64,000 nucleotides of DNA, taken from positions 19,488-83,487 of the forward strand of contig JAQUVX010000019.1 of NCBI GenBank assembly GCA_028693165.1, read 5' to 3'. Both the position numbers and the translations under genes were made by a program. The stretch comes from Lachnospiraceae bacterium. Its GTDB lineage: Bacteria > Bacillota > Clostridia > Lachnospirales > Lachnospiraceae. This document shows, in pieces, positions 33,885 through 42,476 of this stretch (position 1 is the first letter of the stretch; each line of letters begins with the position of its first letter). The notes under the pieces were generated by a model. That model did not search any database. It was not told the origin of the DNA and saw nothing but the letters and a program-made list of their open reading frames with translations.

Positions 33885-35175
33885 GGAAGCGGAGAGCAGC
33901 GCGCAGGATTTGCGGCTGGGACAAAAGGAGACGCTGATGCGGCTGAAGGAGCAGATTCGTGAGGAGCTGCAGAGCCGCAGTCAGATCGAGGACGGGGAGC
34001 TTTACGACTGCATCGAGGAAGCCATCGAGGCGGAGGGAAAACGGCGGTATCTTCCGCTGAAACGGCGCGTGGAGCTGAAAAACCGGCTGTTTGACGGCTT
34101 TCGGCGGCTGGATATTTTACAGGAGCTGGTGGATGATCCCCAGGTGACCGAGATCATGGTAAACGGAAAGGACCACATTTTTGTGGAGAAAAAGGGACGG
34201 CTGTGCCAGTGGGAACATGGGTTTGATCAGAATGAACAGCTGGAGGACATGATTCAGCAGATCGTGAGCCGGATCAACCGGACTGTCAACGTGTCCCACC
34301 CCATTGCGGATGCCCGATTGGAGGACGGTTCCCGCGTGCATGTGGTGCTGCCGCCGGTGGCACTGGACGGCCCCGTGGTCACGATTCGGAAATTTCCGGA
34401 ACCGATCACCACGGAAAAGCTGATTGCGCTTGGCTCTTTGAATGACGAGGCGGCGGCATTTCTGGAACGGCTGGTAAAGGCGGGATACAACCTTTTTATC
34501 AGCGGGGGAACCGGTTCGGGAAAGACGTCCTTTCTCAACGCCATGTCCGGCTTTATCCCGGAGACGGAGCGGGTCATTACGATCGAGGATTCAGCCGAAT
34601 TACAGATTCGGCAGGTGCGCAACCTCGTGCGGCTGGAGACGCGCAATGCCAACGTGGAGGGTGAGGGGGCGATTGAGATCAGTGATTTGATCCGGGCATC
34701 GCTCCGTATGCGGCCAAATCGAATTATTGTCGGAGAGGTCCGTGGAAAGGAGGCGCTGGATATGCTTCAGGCTCTGAACACCGGGCATTCCGGCAGTCTG
34801 TCCACGGGACATGCCAACAGCCCGCGGGATATGCTGACGCGGCTGGAGACGATGACGCTGATGGCGGCGGATCTTCCCCTGGCCGCGGTGCGCAGCCAGA
34901 TTGCCTCTGCAATCGATGTGCTGGTGCATCTGGGACGGCTGCGGGACAAGAGCCGGAAGGTGCTGGAAATCGTGGAGGTTGGAGACTGTGTGGCTGGGGA
35001 GATTCAGTTGAATCCATTATATCGGTTTGTGGAGGAGCGGAAGGAGGAAGAGTGTGAGCAGGATGAGTGTGGAAAAGTCTGCGGGCGGCTTGAACAGGTC
35101 GGGGAACTCAGGGCCGTCGAAAAGCTGCGGGCAGCAGGTTATCCGGTACGACCGGTATCGCCTGACTCCGGCTGA
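33868..35175 (+). CDS. tadA: TadA/CpaF-family secretion ATPase
   Basis: A 435-residue hexameric secretion ATPase: an N-terminal domain, Walker A GGTGSGKTSFLNAM, the Asp box with ITIEDSAELQI, His box and Walker B (RIIVGEVRGKEA), and the closing GHSGSLSTGHANSPRDML. It powers pilin assembly by the TadB/TadC platform. The C-terminal ~37 residues are encoded in DNA that also encodes the N-terminus of TadB in another frame. Confidence 0.95.
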   Translation: MERNREEAESSAQDLRLGQKETLMRLKEQIREELQSRSQIEDGELYDCIEEAIEAEGKRRYLPLKRRVELKNRLFDGFRRLDILQELVDDPQVTEIMVNGKDHIFVEKKGRLCQWEHGFDQNEQLEDMIQQIVSRINRTVNVSHPIADARLEDGSRVHVVLPPVALDGPVVTIRKFPEPITTEKLIALGSLNDEAAAFLERLVKAGYNLFISGGTGSGKTSFLNAMSGFIPETERVITIEDSAELQIRQVRNLVRLETRNANVEGEGAIEISDLIRASLRMRPNRIIVGEVRGKEALDMLQALNTGHSGSLSTGHANSPRDMLTRLETMTLMAADLPLAAVRSQIASAIDVLVHLGRLRDKSRKVLEIVEVGDCVAGEIQLNPLYRFVEERKEEECEQDECGKVCGRLEQVGELRAVEKLRAAGYPVRPVSPDSG

Positions 35176-35878
35176 ACTTGTGTGGGCGCTGGCGAAAGGG
35201 GCAGCGATCTGCGGCCTGCTTGCCTACACGTTTTATCGGAGCTGGACGGCGTTTGGGATCATGCTTCCGTTTGGCTTTTGCTATCCGCTTTGTGAGCGAA
35301 GGCAGCGGCAGGAAAAACGGCTTTTGGAGCTGGCGCAGCAGTTTAAGGAGAGCATGGTCATTTTGGCGGCTTCTTTAAGCGCCGGATTTGCCATGGAAAA
35401 TGCCCTGGCGGTCAGCCGGGATGAGCTGGCTATGCTGTACGGGGAGGAGGGGATGATCACGCGGGAATTTGCTTACATGGTGCAGCAGATTCGGATGAAC
35501 CGCTCGGTGGAACACGTGCTGGCGGAATTTGCGGACCGCAGCGGGCTGGAGGATGTGCAGAATTTCTCGGAGGTATTTGCGGTTGCAAAACGCAGCGGTG
35601 GTGATTTGAGCGGCATCATGCGGCACACGTCGGAGGTCATTCGGGACAAGATGCAGGTCAAGGAAGAGATCCGCACGCTGACGGCTTCCAAACAGTTTGA
35701 GCAGAAGATCATGAACCTGATTCCGTTTTTCATTGTGTTCTATGTGGAAGGCTCCTCGCCGGGCTTCTTTTCGCAGATGTACGGAACCGGGCTGGGGCGG
35801 ATGCTGATGACGGGCTGTCTGATTGTGTATGGGATCTCGTATGTGCTGGCGTGGAAAATTCTTGCGATCGAGGTGTAG
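35063..35878 (+). CDS. TadB-like inner-membrane platform protein
   Basis: A ~271-residue type II secretion F-domain protein with membrane helices at ~48-80 and at the C-terminus (MTGCLIVYGISYVLAWKILAI), and the cytoplasmic helical bundle between. The conserved opening YDRYRLTPAELVWALAKG is already within the TadA coding region. The start must therefore lie before the TadA stop, and ATG 35063 gives a 113-base overlap. GGAGGAAG is 12 bases before that ATG. Confidence 0.85.
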   Translation: MSVEKSAGGLNRSGNSGPSKSCGQQVIRYDRYRLTPAELVWALAKGAAICGLLAYTFYRSWTAFGIMLPFGFCYPLCERRQRQEKRLLELAQQFKESMVILAASLSAGFAMENALAVSRDELAMLYGEEGMITREFAYMVQQIRMNRSVEHVLAEFADRSGLEDVQNFSEVFAVAKRSGGDLSGIMRHTSEVIRDKMQVKEEIRTLTASKQFEQKIMNLIPFFIVFYVEGSSPGFFSQMYGTGLGRMLMTGCLIVYGISYVLAWKILAIEV

Positions 35879-35879
35879 G

Positions 35880-37127
35880 ATGGAGCGAAAAAACAGGCAG
35901 GTAAAATTAAAGGAACCGGGGAAATGGGTAGCTCCGGCCCTGTGTATCGCCGGAAGTCTGGCGCTTTATCTGGTTCTGACATTTACGGCAAAGCCGCTGG
36001 GGTCGGTATCGCCGGACGGCGTGATCGTCCGGGAACCCTATGGCGGGAAGGAAGAACAGTACGAGCTGTTTGTGGAAGGGCTGGAGGCGGAAGAAATTCC
36101 GATCGTGGTAGCGGTGGAGCCGCGTGTATACACGGAGAAAGAGGCGGAGACGGTATTCTATTCCATCATGGATGGGATGGAGGAGCGTATTCGTGGGAAC
36201 AATCCATCGCTGTTGGAGGTAACCTCGGATTTGGAGCTTCCGACTGCGATCGCGGGAACCGGGGTGCGACTGCGCTGGCACAGCTCGGAGCCGGATTACA
36301 TAAATGCGTCGGGAATGCTTGGAAAGGCGGTCGAAACGCCGATGGATGTTTTGCTGGCCGTGCAGTGCTCGGACGGAATGCACAAGGCGGAGTTTGAGAT
36401 GCAGATCCGGCTGGTGCCGCCAGACCGCACGGAGCAGGAGGCGAGAGCGGAGGGACTTAAAAAGGAGATCACAGGCCGGGAGGCTGCGCAGCGCACGGAA
36501 GAATCGCTCACCCTTCCGCTGGAATATGAGGGAAAAACGCTGCGCTACCGGACGCGGGAGAGCAATCCGTACAGTGCAATTCTGCTGCTTGGCGTTGTGC
36601 TGGCGCTCCTTCTGGCGGCGCGGGAGCAGTCGGGCAAAAAGGAGAAAGAGAAACAGCGGGAGCAGGAGCTTTTGCTGGATTATGCGGAGCTGGTATCCAA
36701 GCTCATGGTGCTCATCGGGGCGGGCATGACGATCCGCAATGCCTGGGAGCGCATGGTGCGGGATTACGAGGAGAACCAGCGCCGCAGGAAGCAGAAGCCC
36801 CGCGCGGCCTATGAGGAGATGAAGCTGGCCTGCTTTCAGATGGATAACAAAACGCCGGAGGGGACTGTTTACCGGGAATTCGGACGGCGCTGCCGCCTGC
36901 AGCCCTATCTGAAGCTCAGCAGCCTGCTGGAGCAGAACCGCAGAACCGGAACGAAGAATCTCCGCGCAATTTTACAGACGGAGATGGAGGACGCCTTTGA
37001 GCTGCGCAAGAATCTGGCCCGCAGGATGGGTGAGGAGGCGGGAACCAAACTGCTGCTGCCGCTGTTTTTACTGCTCGGTATCGTGATGGTCATGATCATG
37101 GTACCGGCTATGATGACAATGGGTTGA
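35880..37127 (+). CDS. TadC-like platform protein fused to an Ig-like domain
   Basis: A 415-residue protein that starts one base after the TadB stop. After an N-terminal helix (~18-35), residues ~60-190 form an exported domain like the bacterial Ig-like modules of Clostridia (TDLELP-like start, VRLRWHSSEPDYIN, MQIRLVPP). A second helix at ~232-245 leads to a T2SSF-type domain (AELVSKLMVLIGAGMTIRNAW) and C-terminal helices (LLPLFLLLGIVMVMIMVP). The fusion puts an extracytoplasmic domain on the assembly platform, possibly to hold the growing pilus or the wall. Confidence 0.82.
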   Translation: MERKNRQVKLKEPGKWVAPALCIAGSLALYLVLTFTAKPLGSVSPDGVIVREPYGGKEEQYELFVEGLEAEEIPIVVAVEPRVYTEKEAETVFYSIMDGMEERIRGNNPSLLEVTSDLELPTAIAGTGVRLRWHSSEPDYINASGMLGKAVETPMDVLLAVQCSDGMHKAEFEMQIRLVPPDRTEQEARAEGLKKEITGREAAQRTEESLTLPLEYEGKTLRYRTRESNPYSAILLLGVVLALLLAAREQSGKKEKEKQREQELLLDYAELVSKLMVLIGAGMTIRNAWERMVRDYEENQRRRKQKPRAAYEEMKLACFQMDNKTPEGTVYREFGRRCRLQPYLKLSSLLEQNRRTGTKNLRAILQTEMEDAFELRKNLARRMGEEAGTKLLLPLFLLLGIVMVMIMVPAMMTMG

Positions 37128-37155
37128 TGAAACGAAGAAAAGGAGGATTTTTTAT

Positions 37156-37335
37156 ATGAAAGTAAGACAGGAACTGGGCGAATTTATGCGTCAGGAGGAT
37201 GGAGTTGGAGTGATCGAAGTGGTGTTAATATTAGTCGTCTTGATCGGTCTGGTAATCATCTTTAAGTCACAGATCACAGCATTGCTGGAAAATATTTTCA
37301 AGGAAATCAACAGTCAGTCCAAGGAAGTATATTAA
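37156..37335 (+). CDS. Flp-type pilin
   Basis: A 59-residue pilin. The class III leader ends at Gly16, and VGVIE follows with Glu at +5, then a hydrophobic stretch (VVLILVVLIGLVIIF). Mature size is ~43 residues, usual for Flp pilins. AAAAGGAGGATT precedes the ATG. It is the only pilin gene in the operon and the substrate expected for the A24 peptidases. The TAATG junction couples it to the next gene. Confidence 0.92.
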   Translation: MKVRQELGEFMRQEDGVGVIEVVLILVVLIGLVIIFKSQITALLENIFKEINSQSKEVY

Positions 37336-39308
37336 TGAAGCCGGTGCGGAGTCAGGTTACCGTTTTTATCAGTCTGGTCATGATGTGCGTATTTTCGTTT
37401 TTCTGTGTGCTGCTGGAATCGGCGCGGACGGCCGGGGCACGCTGGTATTTGCAGATGGCGGCTGACTCGGCACTGGATTCGGTGTTCAGCCGGTATCACC
37501 GGGAGTTGTGGGATTCTTACCGGCTGTTGTTTGCCGAGTATGAGGACGAGGAGGCGCTGGCGGCGGATTTTCAGTTGTTGATGCAGCCGTATCTGGACAC
37601 GGAAAACTGGTATCCCATGGAATATGAGTCAGCTTCCGTGGAGGAGATTTTTCGGGCAACGGAGGAGGACGGACTTTACTTTGAGAAGGAGATTCTGGAC
37701 TATATGAAATATGGGATCTGGAATATGGACTTCGATGAGAAGACGGCGGAAAGTCTCTGGGATACGGCAAAGGAGGCGACGGCGGTCAAAGAGGTGGCGG
37801 GTACTTATCGCGCTCATGCGAAGGAGGCGCTGAAGCTGGAAAAGTCTCTGGAGAAGATCAGTGAGAGTCTGGCGGAGCAGCTGCGGCGAAAGCAGGCAGG
37901 ATTGTCGGAGCTGCACGATTATGACGGACCGGGATTTCGCAGGAGCGCACAGTCTCTGATCCGGGAGCTGGAGCGGATTCCGGGATTGGTGCAGACGTAT
38001 CAGAAACGGGCGGATGAGCTGGCGGCGGGGCTGGCGAAAAGCAGGACAACGTATGAGCAGAAACGCCAGGAATGTCAGGGGCAGGTACAGGAGCTTTTGG
38101 AGTCGGAGGTTCAGGAATACGAGGCCTATGTGGCGGCGGACGGCGAGCGGCGTCAGGAGGTGGAGGCATTGTCACCAAAGTCGCAGGAGCAGATCCGAAT
38201 GGTGGAGGCTGTGATTGAGGAGGCAGAGGAAGTGGAGCGGATCATAGAGGAATGGGAGGAGGACGAAGAGGATGAGGAGGGCGGCGACGGACCGGATCTG
38301 GAGGCGCTGTGGAGGCCGGTGATCCGTCACTTCAGTCAGTTGGAGATCAGTCCAATGTCATTTGTTCACGGGGTGAAGGACAAGGAGAAGGAAGGCTGGC
38401 TGAATCAGGTGGGAGCGCTGTATCAGTCTGGCTTGCTGGAGCTGGTGGTTCCGGCAGAGGCGACGATCTCTGAGCGCACGGCCAACCGGGCGCAGGTGCC
38501 GTCCGAGACAGAGATGTTGCTTGTGGGCAGCCGTGGGATCGGATTTCTGGATCATCTGCTGGTGGACGAATATAGCGGAGACTTTTTTGGAAATTTCTGC
38601 GCGGCGGAGCGTGGAGCAGGGGGCGGAGACGCGGGTGCGGGATCACAAAGGCCGGAGCGGACGGTTTTGCAGTATGAAGTGGAATACTTGCTGGGCGGAG
38701 AATCGGGCGACCGGGACAATCTCTCTTCGGTGGTGCACCAGCTTCTGGCAGTCCGCGAGGGCTTAAATATGGTCCATATCCTGTCGGATGCAGCCAAGCG
38801 GGCACAGGCGCGGACTCTGGCGATGACCATTACCGGACTTGCCAGCGCTACGCCGCTTCTGCTTGTGACGACCTTTTTTGTCATGTCCGTGTGGGCGCTG
38901 GGTGAGGCCCTGATGGATGTGCGCGGTCTGTTGGCGGGGAAGCGGGTGCCGCTTCTTAAGACGGCGGAGGACTGGACACTGGGGATCGATGCGCTGCTGG
39001 AGGCAGGAAAAAACCGGCGGGTGGAGACCGGAGGAAGCGAGCGGGGGCTTGACTATCTGGCCTGGCTGAAGATCCTGCTCTTTCGGATGCCGATTGTGCA
39101 GCAGGAGTATCGGATGATGGATTTGATGCAGATCAATCTTGGGCTTGGACAGCAGGATTTTCAGATGCGAAATGGTGTGTACAAAGTGAAGCTTCGCGGG
39201 AAACTCTGTGGAAAACATGTATTCTTTTCGCTTGGGTTTGTGGAAAACCTTTTGGGAAAGGATGCGCATACCTATCCGATGGAGGTTTCGGCAGAACGAA
39301 TTTACTGA
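37335..39308 (+). CDS. DUF5702 protein of the Tad locus
   Basis: A 657-residue protein with one N-terminal membrane helix (VTVFISLVMMCVFSFFCVLL) and LESARTAGARWYLQMAADSALDSVFSRYHRELW. It resembles TadE/TadG-like pseudopilins and matches the DUF5702 family found in Clostridia Tad loci. The middle (~170-320) is rich in Glu, Arg and Gln with coiled-coil character and an acidic run. A hydrophobic segment near ~500-530 may be a second helix. Function unknown; perhaps a pilus-tip or wall-spanning component. Confidence 0.8.
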   Translation: MKPVRSQVTVFISLVMMCVFSFFCVLLESARTAGARWYLQMAADSALDSVFSRYHRELWDSYRLLFAEYEDEEALAADFQLLMQPYLDTENWYPMEYESASVEEIFRATEEDGLYFEKEILDYMKYGIWNMDFDEKTAESLWDTAKEATAVKEVAGTYRAHAKEALKLEKSLEKISESLAEQLRRKQAGLSELHDYDGPGFRRSAQSLIRELERIPGLVQTYQKRADELAAGLAKSRTTYEQKRQECQGQVQELLESEVQEYEAYVAADGERRQEVEALSPKSQEQIRMVEAVIEEAEEVERIIEEWEEDEEDEEGGDGPDLEALWRPVIRHFSQLEISPMSFVHGVKDKEKEGWLNQVGALYQSGLLELVVPAEATISERTANRAQVPSETEMLLVGSRGIGFLDHLLVDEYSGDFFGNFCAAERGAGGGDAGAGSQRPERTVLQYEVEYLLGGESGDRDNLSSVVHQLLAVREGLNMVHILSDAAKRAQARTLAMTITGLASATPLLLVTTFFVMSVWALGEALMDVRGLLAGKRVPLLKTAEDWTLGIDALLEAGKNRRVETGGSERGLDYLAWLKILLFRMPIVQQEYRMMDLMQINLGLGQQDFQMRNGVYKVKLRGKLCGKHVFFSLGFVENLLGKDAHTYPMEVSAERIY

Positions 39309-39351
39309 ATGGCAGTCAGGGATCAGACATAAGAAATGGAGGTGGACCGGA

Positions 39352-40272
39352 ATGCCTTTTTCCATAATGCGGAAGAGAAGAAATCAAATAAAAAACAATA
39401 TCGTGACTCTCCAAGTGCGAATCCCTGCGTCATCTGCATGTGGCAAAAAGGCATTCCCGTCCGCCTCCGCAAGCATGACGCTGGAGGCAGCGCTTTGCCT
39501 GTCCCTGTTTATTTTTGCGGCGGTCAGTCTGATTTTGCCGATGAAAATCATGGCGACCGAGCGGCGCATCCAGGCAGGATTGGAGGCGGTTGGCGAGGAT
39601 TTCAGCCGCTATGCTTACCTTCAGGATGCGCTGGAGAGTGGGAAGATAAGCACCATACCGGGGGCAGATGAATTTGCAAAGGGATTTTGCAGGAATCTGG
39701 GTGCAGGAGTGGCGAAGGGTTACGCGCAGGCCGTGGCAATGAAGCATGCGGACACCGGAAATGTGCAGAACGTGAATGCGCTGCGCTCATCGATTCGGGA
39801 GGACGGAGAAACCTTTGATCTGATTCTGGATTACCAGATTCGGATGCCATTTCCAGTGCTCGGTTTGCAGGTGATTGACCGAACGGCTCGCTGCACGAGG
39901 CGGGCGTGGATTGGCAAATCAGGAAAAGACGAGGCGGGAGGTGGTTCCGGAAGCGATGACGATGATGAGATCGTTTATGTGGGCCGGGACAGCACGCGTT
40001 ATCACAGGAATCGAAACTGCCATTATCTGTCTAATGCGCTGACTGCCGTATCCTTTGAAGAAGTGGGAGAGCGGCGCAATAACAGCGGCGGAATTTATCA
40101 CGCCTGCTCCAGTTGCGGACGCAGTGCCGGGGCCGGAAGCACGGTGTATATCATGCCGAGCGGAAGCAGTTATCACACGACGAAGGAATGCAAGGCAATT
40201 CTCGCCTATGTGCGGGCGGTAAAGCTTTCGACGGTAAAGCATCTGGGAGCTTGTTCTTACTGCGGGCGATGA
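39352..40272 (+). CDS. TadE-like protein with two YH-x-C/C-x-x-C repeat modules
   Basis: A 306-residue protein. TadE-type N-terminus: ASMTLEAALCLSLFIFAAVSLILP with Glu at the +5-like place. A ~110-residue exported region follows, then, after an acidic linker (GSGSDDDDE), two copies of a Cys module (VYVGRDSTRYHRNRNC...CSSC and VYIMPSGSSYHTTKEC...CSYC). Such YH-x-C modules occur at the ends of nucleases and cell-surface proteins and probably bind metal or form disulfides. GGAGGTGGA precedes ATG 39352. Confidence 0.8.
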   Translation: MPFSIMRKRRNQIKNNIVTLQVRIPASSACGKKAFPSASASMTLEAALCLSLFIFAAVSLILPMKIMATERRIQAGLEAVGEDFSRYAYLQDALESGKISTIPGADEFAKGFCRNLGAGVAKGYAQAVAMKHADTGNVQNVNALRSSIREDGETFDLILDYQIRMPFPVLGLQVIDRTARCTRRAWIGKSGKDEAGGGSGSDDDDEIVYVGRDSTRYHRNRNCHYLSNALTAVSFEEVGERRNNSGGIYHACSSCGRSAGAGSTVYIMPSGSSYHTTKECKAILAYVRAVKLSTVKHLGACSYCGR

Positions 40273-40371
40273 TGCGGGGTCCGAGGGTCGATCATCCTCG
40301 CAGCAAGATGCTGCGGATGTGGCGTGAGAGAGTTGGGGGAGCAGAGAAAAGAGGTAAAAGGAGAGGCAGAT

Positions 40372-40818
40372 ATGGAAAAAATGGTATTGACAGGGTTCCT
40401 GCTGACAGCGGCGTGGCAGGATCTGAGGAGACAGGAAGTGGACGCGTGGGTGTTTGGATTATTCGGTGCACTTGGCGTTGTGCTGGCCGTTTATCGGTGG
40501 CTGGTGCCGGGAGAGACGTATGCACTTTTAGAGCATGGTGCGGGGATTGCATTGGGTCTTGCGCTGCTCGGGATTTGCAGGCTCAGCCGCGGCGGCATGG
40601 GGATAGGGGATGGATGTTTTTTCCTTGTGAGTGGGGTATTGCTGGGATTTTGGGAGAATGTGGCGCTGCTGTGCTATGGGACCTTATGCTGTGGGTTGTA
40701 TTGTCTGTGCTGGTTTGTCTGGGGAAGTCTGCGCGGCAGGCGCGATCTGCGCGAAAAGACGGTGCCGTTTCTCCCATTCGTGGCACTGCCGGGCATCTGG
40801 CTGGTATGGGGCCTATGA
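40372..40818 (+). CDS. Prepilin peptidase, A24 half-size, copy 2
   Basis: A 148-residue membrane protein with the A24 aspartates in WQDLRRQEVDAWVF and GMGIGDGC. AAAGGAGAGG precedes ATG 40372; a GTG at 40324 would add 16 residues. It differs strongly in sequence from the copy at 32341, so the two may process different substrates, for example the Flp pilin and the TadE-like proteins. Confidence 0.82.
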   Translation: MEKMVLTGFLLTAAWQDLRRQEVDAWVFGLFGALGVVLAVYRWLVPGETYALLEHGAGIALGLALLGICRLSRGGMGIGDGCFFLVSGVLLGFWENVALLCYGTLCCGLYCLCWFVWGSLRGRRDLREKTVPFLPFVALPGIWLVWGL

Positions 40819-41117
40819 GAAACAGGATACATGGCATAAGGGCCAGTTATACCGTCGAAGCAGCCGGTGTCATGGCGGTGGTATTGTTTACAATCATGAT
40901 CCTGATGAATCAGGCGCTTCGGCTTCGGGCAGAGACGGTTGGCGGATTTTCGCTGCATGAAGCAGTGGAGCGGGAACGGCATTCCGTGGAATCAATTGAA
41001 GAACGGGAAATCTGCAGCCAGGCTTCGCACGAAGCCTGGAATCTGGAAATTACGATGCCGGTATTTCGGCCGGAGAACTCCCTGCGGATGTGGAGCCTTG
41101 CGGAGGATAACACATGA
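40815..41117 (+). CDS. Short TadE-like pseudopilin
   Basis: A 100-residue protein with ASYTVEAAGVMAVVLFTIMILM at its start, the TadE-type leader and helix (Glu followed by a hydrophobic run). Its start overlaps the stop of the second peptidase (ATGA), which suggests that peptidase cuts it. The end overlaps the next gene by 4 bases. Confidence 0.75.
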   Translation: MRNRIHGIRASYTVEAAGVMAVVLFTIMILMNQALRLRAETVGGFSLHEAVERERHSVESIEEREICSQASHEAWNLEITMPVFRPENSLRMWSLAEDNT

Positions 41118-42397
41118 AGATCAGCTACAGAAGAGAAATGAAGCATAATTATATGATAATCGATCCGGAGGCATTAGTATGGAAGAATTATGAGTGCCGG
41201 ATGCTGACGGCCAATACGCTGGAGGGCGTTTTACATTTTCAGATTCGGCAGATCGATGATGAGATTCGTTTTTATTATGAGATTACATCGAAGCAGCCAC
41301 TGTCACGGCTTTTGGAAAGCAGGAGCGTGCGGACAGAAGAAATCCGAAGTCTGATTCTTGGAATATCGGCGGTGTTGGATCGGATGGAAACCTATCTGCT
41401 GCGTGAGAACAGTGTGCTTCTTGATCCGGACCAGATCTATGTGGAACCGGAGTCCTTCCGCATCTGGCTCTGCGTGGTGCCGGGCATGGATCAGGGTTTC
41501 CCGGAGCATTATGGAAAACTTTTGGAGTATCTGCTGGGGAAGGTGGATCATCAGGACAAGGACAGCGTGGTGCTGGCTTACGGATTGTATCAGGAAACGC
41601 GAAAAGACAATTATGGAATGGAAGATATTCTGAGATTATTGTACGCGGGACAGGAAAAACCGCAAAAGCCACAGGAACCGCAATATACAGAGGAAGAACC
41701 TGTTCCGGCGGAAGCGGTGGCGGAGAGTTATCGCGGACAGGCAGAAAGAAAGCGGGAAGGGAGGTCGGAAAGGAGGTCGGAAGGGAAAGCGGAAGCGCCG
41801 GAGGAGAAACCGGGGCTTTTGGAACGTCTGAAAAACTGGTGGAACCGTCGCGGGAAGAAGCACAAAGAGCCGGATTTGATTCAGGTTCCCTGGAATATGA
41901 TGTTTCATGAGGAAGATGAGGAGAAGGTGGGAGCGGAAGTTCGAGATGGTAAGTTGGGATTTGGAGGTAATGGGTCGGAATTCCGAAGTAGTAGATCGGA
42001 ATTTGTAGGTACTAGGTCGGAAATGATAGGTAGTCAGCCAGAATCTGAAATACCGGATGGATCGGATACCGTCCTCTTAGCCGACCTTTCGCTGCATTCC
42101 GCAGAAACTGTGCGCAAGCTGCGTGCGTTAGAACCGGGGACAGAGGATATTGTGCTGTCCTATTATCCCTTTGTGATTGGGAAGCAGGAAAATCTGGTGG
42201 ATTATCTGCTGGCGAAGGACACGGTGAGCCGTCTGCATCTTCGGATTGACCGGGAGGGGGATCAGTATTATGTTCAGGATTTGAACTCAACTAACGGAAC
42301 AACGGTGGGAGGTGTCTTGCTGGAGAATAATGCGCGCACGGAACTGAAGGTCGGAGATGAAGTGGGAATTGCGGAGTGCCGATACCGGTTCGAATAA
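41114..42397 (+). CDS. DUF6382 and FHA-domain protein
   Basis: A 427-residue protein: an N-terminal DUF6382 domain (~1-175), a charged linker with repeats (~185-320; RSE-containing units such as GSEFRSSRSEF and GTRSEM), and a C-terminal FHA domain (~350-427; SRLHLRI, DLNSTNGT, NNARTELKVGD). FHA domains bind phosphothreonine, so it could link Tad assembly to a Ser/Thr kinase. None is encoded here. The start overlaps the TadE-like stop (ATGA); it closes the operon. Confidence 0.85.
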   Translation: MKISYRREMKHNYMIIDPEALVWKNYECRMLTANTLEGVLHFQIRQIDDEIRFYYEITSKQPLSRLLESRSVRTEEIRSLILGISAVLDRMETYLLRENSVLLDPDQIYVEPESFRIWLCVVPGMDQGFPEHYGKLLEYLLGKVDHQDKDSVVLAYGLYQETRKDNYGMEDILRLLYAGQEKPQKPQEPQYTEEEPVPAEAVAESYRGQAERKREGRSERRSEGKAEAPEEKPGLLERLKNWWNRRGKKHKEPDLIQVPWNMMFHEEDEEKVGAEVRDGKLGFGGNGSEFRSSRSEFVGTRSEMIGSQPESEIPDGSDTVLLADLSLHSAETVRKLRALEPGTEDIVLSYYPFVIGKQENLVDYLLAKDTVSRLHLRIDREGDQYYVQDLNSTNGTTVGGVLLENNARTELKVGDEVGIAECRYRFE

Positions 42398-42476
42398 TGG
42401 AAGAAGTAAAAGCAGAAATCCAAAGGCAGCGGATTTCGGTTGTGCAAAATGCAAATTCCAGCATAATTTGTCTTTA

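Noticed and set aside
37858-38178. Pro-rich open frame on the minus strand
   Set aside because: It is antisense to the DUF5702 coding sequence, has no ribosome site and its Pro/Ala/Ser-rich composition is the usual mirror of Glu/Arg-rich coding DNA.
39208-39351. N-terminal extension of the TadE-like protein
   Set aside because: It lies inside the end of the DUF5702 gene in another frame; GGAGGTGGA before 39352 and the TadE-type leader favour the later start.
40113-40814. Long open frame ahead of the short TadE-like protein
   Set aside because: It overlaps the second prepilin peptidase (40372-40818) in another frame, lacks a ribosome site at its start and has Arg/Gly/Cys-rich shadow composition; only the part from ATG 40815 is convincing.
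41675-42060. Repeats in the FHA protein linker considered as CRISPR-like
   Set aside because: Units are short, irregular and in frame with the coding sequence, without uniform repeats or spacers.
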